A stretch of DNA of 64,000 bases from Planctellipticum variicoloris (GTDB lineage: Bacteria; Planctomycetota; Planctomycetia; Planctomycetales; Planctomycetaceae), in the NCBI RefSeq assembly GCF_030622045.1, contig NZ_CP130886.1:620001-684000 (forward strand), in the 5' to 3' direction. Position 1 is the stretch's first letter, and each line of letters opens with the position of its first letter. The notes beneath the pieces were generated by a model. The model did no database searches, was not told where the DNA came from, and saw nothing but the letters and a program-made list of their open reading frames with translations. The position numbers were made by a program, and so were the translations under genes. This document shows, piece after piece, positions 57,846 through 64,000 of the stretch.

Positions 57846-58355
57846 CCCTCCTCGTTCGCGGATTGCGTGATCTTCACAAAGTTCGGACCTGGTGGCGAAC
57901 TTTGTCGGGGATCGTCGCTGCGCGGCCGGTCGGTCCGCACAGGCGCTACGGTCGTTTGAGGCCGCAGACTCCGTGCATCGGGATCGCCAGGCAACCTCCG
58001 CAGGACCCTCCGGCTTTGCGCGACAATTCGAGTCTCACGCGCAAAACCGCGTTGCAAGACTGCAACTTATGATTCCGCGTGACGATTCATAGGGTGTTCG
58101 ATGCATCGTCCGTACGACCCGCAGGTCCTGACGACGGAAACCCTTCGGTGAACCCACCCGGAGTTTCGCAGACACGTCAGCAGGGCTGAAATCGCGGCTT
58201 CCCCCCGGAAGTCTCGGCTGCATGCGGGTCGCCGGACTGTGCAATCGCATCAGTTCCGCACAGTTCTGATTCCCGACTCGAAATCCCGTATCCCCGAAAA
58301 TCCCCTGCCGCGGACGGAAGCCTGCGGCGGTTTACCAATGGAAGGAGACCAAGCG
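57846..58355. other. Intergenic region, 510 bp, leader of second csrA
   Basis: No gene seen. Includes part of a likely long 5' leader; no promoter could be assigned with confidence. Confidence 0.4.
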
Positions 58356-58571
58356 ATGCTCGTTCTATCCCGTCAGCGCGACGAGAGCATCTTCATCGGA
58401 GACAACATCAAAATTACCGTGGTGGACATCCGCGGCGATAAGGTGCGACTCGGCATTGAAGCGCCGACCGAAATCCCTGTCCACCGGCAGGAAGTCTATG
58501 AAGCGATTCAACGCGAAAACTCTCGCGACCGCGATGCCGCGACGCTCAAGACCGAAGCGGCCGCCCAGTAG
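58356..58571 (+). CDS. csrA: Carbon storage regulator CsrA (second copy)
   Basis: 71 residues. [51 protein letters not shown]: the RNA-binding residues of strand 5 ([10 protein letters not shown], with the critical Arg) are closer to the family norm than in the first copy. AAGGAG precedes the ATG, and two GGA triplets (GGAAGGAGACC) overlap it, allowing autoregulation. It lies 520 bp upstream of the flagellin gene, as CsrA often controls flagellin translation. Confidence 0.95.
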   Translation: MLVLSRQRDESIFIGDNIKITVVDIRGDKVRLGIEAPTEIPVHRQEVYEAIQRENSRDRDAATLKTEAAAQ

Positions 58572-58680
58572 AGTTTGCCAGGCGCCTTGGCCGACGCCTC
58601 TCGCGCCGGCTCCCGCCGACCTTGGAGAAATGCTCCCCGCGTCCCCGTCGCCGGGACGACCTAAGTCCGCACCACAGACC

Positions 58681-58758
58681 GGGTCCGGTTGCCGCGTCAT
58701 GTCCCTGCAAGCCCGCAAGGGCGGGGCATGCGCAATAACCGGACCCAGTTCTTTTTTT
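58681..58758 (+). terminator. Long terminator-like hairpin between csrA and flagellin
   Basis: Outer 10-bp stem (58681-58690 with 58737-58746), an inner stem around GCG-CATG (58694-58701) and CATG-CGC (58727-58733), then T7 at 58752-58758. Strong terminator or an RNA attenuator. Confidence 0.75.
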
Positions 58759-59067
58759 CCACCGTTGCATTCCGGCAACGCCGCGAGAGTCCTTGATCTA
58801 TGGTCGATGTGTAGATGACGAGTCGATCCCGGGATCGAGACGCGCCGGATTGCGAACGCGGACGCCGCCGGCTTGCCCAGCTCCCGATTCCACTCGACCA
58901 ATCAGCACACAGCCGACGGGCCTGTCGACAGGTCCCAAGCTCCGCGGCCAGAGCGCGGTTTCAATACGGAGTCTCTGGTTTGCGGAGGAAGCGATATCGG
59001 CGCGGACGGGATCAGAGCCAGCCGTGATTGTCCCCCACGGAATCCCGACCGGCCTCACGCGACATGC

Positions 59068-59091
59068 GGATCATCAGAAAGGTGATGCGGA
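59068..59091 (+). promoter_or_regulatory. Candidate CsrA-binding hairpin at the flagellin start
   Basis: GGA at 59068-59070 and 59089-59091 flank a 6-bp hairpin (59070-59075 with 59081-59086, loop AGAAA) that includes the AAGG ribosome site. The second GGA abuts the ATG at 59092. The stretch 58759-59067 upstream of it holds nothing else recognised. Confidence 0.45.
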
Positions 59092-62000
59092 ATGACGAGA
59101 ATCAACACGAATATTCAGGCCCTGCGCGGCCTGAATAACCTGACCAAGTCCGACAATCTGCTCAGCACGTCGCTGACGCGCCTGTCGACCGGTCTGCAGA
59201 TCAACAACGGCAAGGACAATCCGTCCGGCCTGATCGCCAGCGAAAACCTCCGCTTGCAGATCACCACCATCGACCAGTCGATCAAGAACAGCAACCGGGC
59301 CAACAACGTGATTTCGACCGCCGACTCGGCGCTCGGCGAAATCGGCGGACTGCTCAATCAGATCCGCGGACTGGTCCAGGAAGGCTTGAACACCGGCGCC
59401 CTGTCGCAGGACGAAATCAAGGCCAACCAGTCGCAGATCGACGCCGCCCTGCAGGCCATCAACCGCATCTCCGGCAACACCACGTTCGCCGGCGACAAGC
59501 TGATCGACGGCAGCAAGGGCTTCAAGTTCGATTCCACGGCCGTCGACGCCGCCAAGTTCAGCGACGTCCAGATCAACGAGGCCGTGTTCGGGGCGAACCC
59601 CACGATCGCCGTGAATTCCACCGTGACCGCCGCCGCCGAGAAGGCCGAACTTCGCTACGCGGGCGGGACGCTGGGTTCGGCGACGACGATCGAAGTGTCG
59701 GGGGCGAAGGGGAGCCAGGTGCTGTTCCTCGGCGCCAGCAGCACGACGGCCAATATCCGCGACGCCGTCAACAACGTCAGCGACGTCACCGGCGTCACCG
59801 CGTCCATCGTCAACACGGCCCCCGGCTCGCTGACGGTCAACAACGCCACGGCCGCCACCGCCGCCGTCGACAATTCGACCCCCGGCACGCTGCAGGCGGT
59901 GACCGCGGGCACGATCAACGTCAACAGCGCGGCGCAGCCGGCCTTCGCTCAAGTCGTCGGCGATAACGCCAATGCCCTGCTGACGTTCTCGGACGCTCGC
60001 GCGGCGGGCAGCAGCGGCAGCGTCAAGGTCTCGCTCGTTGTCAGCGGTAATAACACTGCGGCGACGACTATTTCCGACGTGACGCTCGACGCGAACGGCG
60101 ACTACACCGTCACCGTGGATCTGAAGAGCGATGCGAACGGCGACTCGACTTCGACGTCGCAGAATATCATCGACGCCATAACGGCCCACGCAGGGGCTGC
60201 GGCGCTTGTCAGCGCCGCAGTGACAACGGCGCCCGGCGGCACGCCGGCCAGCGTTGCCGCAGACACGATTGCCGCGGCCGCCCCGCTGACCCTGGCGAAC
60301 GCCCAGGATACGGCGAATAACGATCTCGTATTCACCGATGCCCGGTCTCCCAGCGCGTGGGGGACGTATGACATTTCGACGGAGCTGATCAACTCGGGCG
60401 CCAGCCAGGCGCTGTCGGTCGCCGTGAATACCGACGTCTTCGGCAATAAGACGGTCAGCGTCAACCTGGCGACGGACGCCAACGGCAACGTCACCTCGAC
60501 GGCCAAGGATATCGCGGACTTCATCAATACCGACCTGAGCGTCGGAGCGGTCGCTGCTCGAGCCGAGATCTCCGGAGCCTATTCCGGAACCGGTCTGGCC
60601 CGCGTGCAGGCGGCTTCGGCCCAGGCGCTGTCCGACGTCACCAACGCCCAACTGACATTCACCGACGGTCGTGCGACCGGGGCGAACGCCGTCTTCACCA
60701 ACAACCTCAGCGTCGTCTTCGCCAATGGCGGCAACGACCAGGCGTTGACGCTGGGCTTCGTCGCCAACGGCGACGGCGGAACCCTGACCGTCAACCTGGC
60801 GACCGACGCGAACGGCAACGTGACGTCCACGGCGGCGCAGATCAAGGCGGCGATCGAAGCCAGCAGCGATCCGAACATCGCCGACAACTTCCTGACGCAG
60901 TACTCCGGCGACGGCACGGGGGTCGTCAGTGCGGCGAGCAGCCAGGACTTGTCGGCCGGCGTCAACGGCGCGAACAACGATCTCGTCTTCACGGACGCCC
61001 GGGCCACCGACTCGGTGGGCGAGTTCGCGACGACCACTTCGGTGCAGTTCGTCAATGGCGGCGCCAACCAGGCGTTGAGCATCGGGGTGACTGCCGACGC
61101 GAACGGCAACAAGACCGTCACGTTCAACGTCGCCACCGACGCCAACGGGACGATCACCTCCACGACGGCCGACATCGCGGCCTTCCTGGCCAACGACAAC
61201 AGCGCCGCGGCGGTCGAGGCCCGCACGCTGGTGACCGTCGAGGCGTCCGGCGACGGCACCGGACTCGTGCAGGCCAAGTCGCCGATCGCCCTGACCGGCG
61301 GCGACGACGGCGCCAACAACGACGTGACCTTCACGGACGTCCGGACCGGTTCGCCGACGAACGACGTCAAGGTGGCGTTCGTAAACGGCGGCAACAGCCA
61401 GACGCTGAGCATTACGAACTCTGTGGATGTGAACGGCGACAATGTCGTGACGTTCAACCTGGCGACCGACGCGAACGGCAACGTCACTTCGACCGCCGCC
61501 GATATCGCGGACTTCCTGAACAACAATTCGGGCGCCGAAGCGGTTGCTGCCCGATTGCTGATCAGCGGCGAAGCCAGCGGCGACGGGACCGGCCTGGTCG
61601 CCGCCCGCGCGGCCGATGCCCTGACGCAGTCGACCGGGGACGACATCGTCGTCTTGAAAAGCACGACGTACGGCACGGCGGCGTATGTAGAACTCAACGT
61701 CCTCAATGGTTCGTTCGAGACGACGCTGGACGACGACGTGACCGTGGCGAAACGGGACATCGGTGCGGATATCAGCGTGCGGATCAACGGTCAGGACGCT
61801 CAGGGCGAAGGCCTGAACGCCTCGATCAAGACCGCTTCGCTCGACGTGACGCTGAGCTTCAAGGAAAGCAGCAACGTGGTCGACGAGACGGCCGACCTCA
61901 GCATCACCGGTGGCGGCGCCCTGTTCCAGATCGGTCAGGAAGTGTCTGCGGCCGGCCAGGTCGGCGTGGGGATCGACGCGATCAACACGGCCCGTCTCGG

Positions 62001-62355
62001 CGGCGTCGCCGGCAAGCTGTACGAACTTGGGACCGGCGGCGGGAAGAGCCTGCTCGACGTCGGCCCCAACGTCCAGGGGGCGGAACTGGTCGACATTGTC
62101 GATCAGGCTCTGAACCGGGTCTCGACCCTTCGCGGCCGTCTGGGGGCCATCCAGAAGAACGTGATCGACACGAACGTTTCGACCCTGGGTGTGGCGCTGG
62201 AGAACATTTCCGCCGCCCGCAGCCAGATCGTCGATACCGACTTCGCGACCGAAACCGCCAATATGCAGAAGGCCCAGGTGCTCAAGCAGGCCGGCATTTC
62301 GGTGCTCGCGATCGCCAACCAGGTGCCCCAGCAGGTGCTCGCGCTCCTGCGATAG
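59092..62355 (+). CDS. fliC: Giant flagellin with five tandem repeats
   Basis: 1087 residues, about twice a normal flagellin. The N-terminal D0/D1 helices (TRINTNIQALRGLNNLTKSD, RLSTGLQINNGKDNPSGLIA) and C-terminal D1/D0 (RLGAIQKNVIDTNVSTL, ILAIANQ-type ending VLAIANQVPQQVLALLR) are complete, so it can polymerise. A flagellin_IN-like segment follows at about 190-260 (ANIRDAVNNVSDVTGVTASI). Residues about 290-850 are five repeats of 108-115 residues, each with an F-x-D-x-R motif and DANGN(K/V)T plus NLATDANGNVTST. The repeats are rich in Asp/Asn/Gly turns, suggesting surface-exposed domains, possibly calcium binding. Exported by the flagellar type III route; no signal peptide. Confidence 0.94.
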   Translation: MTRINTNIQALRGLNNLTKSDNLLSTSLTRLSTGLQINNGKDNPSGLIASENLRLQITTIDQSIKNSNRANNVISTADSALGEIGGLLNQIRGLVQEGLNTGALSQDEIKANQSQIDAALQAINRISGNTTFAGDKLIDGSKGFKFDSTAVDAAKFSDVQINEAVFGANPTIAVNSTVTAAAEKAELRYAGGTLGSATTIEVSGAKGSQVLFLGASSTTANIRDAVNNVSDVTGVTASIVNTAPGSLTVNNATAATAAVDNSTPGTLQAVTAGTINVNSAAQPAFAQVVGDNANALLTFSDARAAGSSGSVKVSLVVSGNNTAATTISDVTLDANGDYTVTVDLKSDANGDSTSTSQNIIDAITAHAGAAALVSAAVTTAPGGTPASVAADTIAAAAPLTLANAQDTANNDLVFTDARSPSAWGTYDISTELINSGASQALSVAVNTDVFGNKTVSVNLATDANGNVTSTAKDIADFINTDLSVGAVAARAEISGAYSGTGLARVQAASAQALSDVTNAQLTFTDGRATGANAVFTNNLSVVFANGGNDQALTLGFVANGDGGTLTVNLATDANGNVTSTAAQIKAAIEASSDPNIADNFLTQYSGDGTGVVSAASSQDLSAGVNGANNDLVFTDARATDSVGEFATTTSVQFVNGGANQALSIGVTADANGNKTVTFNVATDANGTITSTTADIAAFLANDNSAAAVEARTLVTVEASGDGTGLVQAKSPIALTGGDDGANNDVTFTDVRTGSPTNDVKVAFVNGGNSQTLSITNSVDVNGDNVVTFNLATDANGNVTSTAADIADFLNNNSGAEAVAARLLISGEASGDGTGLVAARAADALTQSTGDDIVVLKSTTYGTAAYVELNVLNGSFETTLDDDVTVAKRDIGADISVRINGQDAQGEGLNASIKTASLDVTLSFKESSNVVDETADLSITGGGALFQIGQEVSAAGQVGVGIDAINTARLGGVAGKLYELGTGGGKSLLDVGPNVQGAELVDIVDQALNRVSTLRGRLGAIQKNVIDTNVSTLGVALENISAARSQIVDTDFATETANMQKAQVLKQAGISVLAIANQVPQQVLALLR
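59955..61640 (+). repeat. Five tandem ~325-345-bp coding repeats in the flagellin gene
   Basis: Marked by the LxFTDxR-encoding motif ending near 60000, 60345, 60670, 61002 and 61344. Repeats 2-5 share several identical nucleotide stretches, such as those encoding ATDANGNVTST. Confidence 0.8.
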
Positions 62356-62390
62356 TCCCCGATCGGGTGACACCCGTCTGATTTCGAATG

Positions 62391-62428
62391 GCAGGCGTCG
62401 CGAGAATCTTTCTCGCGACGCCTGCTGC
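62391..62428 (+). terminator. Flagellin terminator
   Basis: Perfect 15-bp stem (62391-62405 with 62411-62425), 5-nt loop, followed by TGCCTTTG. Located 36 bp after the stop. Confidence 0.82.
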
Positions 62429-62538
62429 CTTTGACGGATTGCGGACATGTGCAGGGAGATTCATCGGGTTCGCGCTGGCCATCGCGCGCCGAGGCGGCCA
62501 TAATCCGTCGTGCTCATGTTCTCTCTTCGGAGTCCACA

Positions 62539-63885
62539 GTGAACGGTTCCGCCATCTGGGAACTGCTGATCATCCTGCTGCTGATTCTGCTGAACGGCTT
62601 TTTTGCGTCAGCGGAAATTGCGATTCTCACAGCCCGGCGCGGGCGGCTCAAGAAACGGGCCGACGCGGGGGATTCCGGCAGTCGACTGGCGCTGGCGCTC
62701 GCCGCCGACGCCGATCGCTTTCTTCCCACCGTGCAAGTCGGCATCACCCTCGTCAGCACATTCGCCGCGGCCTTCGGCGGCGCCCGCCTCGAAGGGGGGC
62801 TGGCGAGCTGGTTCGAGACGTTTCCGATCGCGTGGCTGCAGGAGAACAGCCACGGCGTCGCGCTGACCGGCGTGGCGATCGGAATTGCGTTCTTTTCGCT
62901 GATCCTGGGGGAGCTGGTTCCCAAACGGATTGCGCTGCAGAACGCGGAGTTTCTGGCGCGGATCGTCGCCTGGCCGATGGCGCTGCTGCAGCGAGTGTCG
63001 CGGCCCGCGATCTGGGTGCTGCAGGTGGTGACGCGGCTGGTGCTGCGGCTGCTGGGACAGGGGACGGTCCGCGAGAACAAGGTCTCGATTGAAGACATTC
63101 AGCATCTGATGGACGCCGGGTCGCTCGCCGGCGAACTTGAAGAGACCGAACACCGGGTCGCATCCGAAGCGCTGCGGCTGGGGGACCGGACGGTCGCCGA
63201 GATTCTGAAGCCGCGGGTCGAGATCGACGCGATCGACGTGGATACGCCCCCCGCCGAGGTGGTCGGGGCGATGGCGATGTCGGGATTTTCGCGAGTCCCC
63301 GTGTGCGAAGGGGACATCGATCACATCATCGGCTTCATCTATATCAAAGACGTGTTCCTGCAGCAGTATCTGGGACATCCGATCAACATCCACAAGCTGG
63401 TCCGGCCGCCGCTGTTCGTGCCGAAGACGGTTTCGATCAGCCGGCTGCTGGAGCTGTTTCAGGAACAGCGGACGCAGCTCGCGATCGTGCTGGACGAGTA
63501 TGGCGGCACGCAGGGGATGGTGACGCTCGAAGACGTGCTGGAGATGCTGGTCGGGAATATTCACGACGAACACCGGCAGGACCACGAGCAACTGGTCGTC
63601 ACGCGCGAGGACGGGAGTCTGCTCGTCGACGGGCTGACTCCGCTGCACGTGATGCAGGCTGCGCTGGAGATTGTCCGCTGGTCGGAACCTCCGCCACGGG
63701 GGGTCGGGACCGTTTCGGGCCTGATGCTGGGACTGTTGAAGCGGCCTCCGAAGGTGGGAGACATTGTCGAGTGGAGCCTGCTCAGGCTGGAGATCGTGGA
63801 CATGGATGGTCCGCGAATCGACCGTGTGCTGGTGATGCGGCAGTCGGGCGGCGGCGAGGGCGAGGGGGCTGGGGGCGGACAGTGA
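62539..63885 (+). CDS. CNNM/CorC-type membrane protein with CBS domains
   Basis: 448 residues from GTG 62539 (GGAG upstream). The N-terminal DUF21/CNNM domain has four helices (LLIILLLILLNGFFASAEIA, PTVQVGITLVSTFAAAFGGA, LGELVPKRIALQ). Two CBS domains follow (LKPRVEIDAIDVDTPPAEVV, FSRVPVCEGDIDHIIGFIYI; LAIVLDEYGGTQGMVTLEDVLE), then a CorC/HlyC domain (EDGSLLVDGLTPLHVM). Probably a magnesium/sodium exporter or regulator. Complete within the window. Confidence 0.92.
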   Translation: MNGSAIWELLIILLLILLNGFFASAEIAILTARRGRLKKRADAGDSGSRLALALAADADRFLPTVQVGITLVSTFAAAFGGARLEGGLASWFETFPIAWLQENSHGVALTGVAIGIAFFSLILGELVPKRIALQNAEFLARIVAWPMALLQRVSRPAIWVLQVVTRLVLRLLGQGTVRENKVSIEDIQHLMDAGSLAGELEETEHRVASEALRLGDRTVAEILKPRVEIDAIDVDTPPAEVVGAMAMSGFSRVPVCEGDIDHIIGFIYIKDVFLQQYLGHPINIHKLVRPPLFVPKTVSISRLLELFQEQRTQLAIVLDEYGGTQGMVTLEDVLEMLVGNIHDEHRQDHEQLVVTREDGSLLVDGLTPLHVMQAALEIVRWSEPPPRGVGTVSGLMLGLLKRPPKVGDIVEWSLLRLEIVDMDGPRIDRVLVMRQSGGGEGEGAGGGQ

Positions 63886-63892
63886 GCGGCTG

Positions 63893-63948
63893 CGTGACTG
63901 GTTCCCAAGCTCCGCCTGGAATCCGCGGATGAGAGGCTCCGCCTGGGC
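63893..63948. repeat. Partial dispersed element near the 3' edge
   Basis: GGTTCCCAAGCTCCGCCTGG followed by a second AGGCTCCGCCTGGG, a pattern common in bacterial intergenic repeats. Only part is visible; no gene follows within the window. Confidence 0.4.
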
Positions 63949-64000
63949 TGCGCGAAATCCGTCGTTTTCAGGGGCAATTGGCCTCGGCGAATCGTCGCGT

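Noticed and set aside
59955-61640. CRISPR or VNTR array interpretation of the periodic signal
   Set aside because: The periodicity is in frame, about 110 codons, and encodes protein repeats within one intact gene.
59074-62448. 1124-codon minus-strand frame opposite flagellin
   Set aside because: Arg/Val/Asp-rich shadow of the repetitive flagellin gene; no start signal or family match.

Overview
This 64 kb window comes from a GC-rich bacterial chromosome that is almost certainly a member of the Planctomycetota. The evidence is a DUF1559 prepilin-like protein, several small lipoproteins of planctomycete type, a signal peptidase I with a large internal insertion, a TIGR03009-like secreted protein, a membrane proton pyrophosphatase, and many secreted proteins without close characterised homologues. 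No phage, insertion sequence, CRISPR array or rRNA operon was seen. One tRNA gene (Val, anticodon CAC) is present. The 5' edge cuts a lactate dehydrogenase gene.

Layout. 1-10.2 kb: partial ldh, PqaA-like hydrolase, lipoprotein, DUF1559 protein, Fur-family regulator, hppA pyrophosphatase and a double alpha/beta hydrolase. 10.6-18.8 kb: UvrD-like helicase, ExeA-like ATPase, CopZ-type Fe-S/Zn protein, lipoprotein, lepB and a Gfo/Idh/MocA oxidoreductase. 19.4-24.9 kb: csrA, DUF2784 protein, a four-repeat secreted protein, wrbA, a CDF metal exporter, dgkA and a small secreted protein. 25-32.7 kb: ceramidase-like enzyme, SPFH protein, then a minus-strand operon of ECF sigma factor, membrane anti-sigma candidate, periplasmic protein and nnrE, divergent from an EboE-like gene. 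33-43.3 kb: esterase, secreted proteins, scpB, a duplicated cytochrome c'-like lipoprotein, a trypsin-like protease, an FkbM methyltransferase, a glycosyltransferase-like protein and a ComEA-like helix-hairpin-helix protein. 43.5-50.1 kb: tRNA-Val and a three-gene DAB-type inorganic carbon uptake operon with two proton-channel-like subunits. 50.2-57.8 kb: a polysaccharide patch (FkbM methyltransferase, O-antigen ligase/polymerase, flippase, family 2 glycosyltransferase, CapK-like adenylate-forming enzyme, RmlD-like reductase). 58.3-63.9 kb: a second csrA, a structured leader, a giant flagellin with five tandem repeats, and a CNNM/CorC-type membrane protein.

The most notable points are the DAB operon with two antiporter-like membrane subunits, the csrA-terminator-flagellin arrangement with a candidate CsrA site at the flagellin start codon, the flagellin repeat array, a sigma/anti-sigma/sensor operon coupled to NAD(P)HX repair, a signal peptidase carrying a zinc ribbon and a LamG-like insertion, and at least five families of intergenic dispersed repeats, one of which (a 31-bp hairpin with a 6-bp shared flank) sits just 3' of genes at four places. 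Many gene starts were moved inward from the longest reading frame because a Shine-Dalgarno sequence, a signal peptide or family N-termini favoured the inner start; uncertain ones are flagged.
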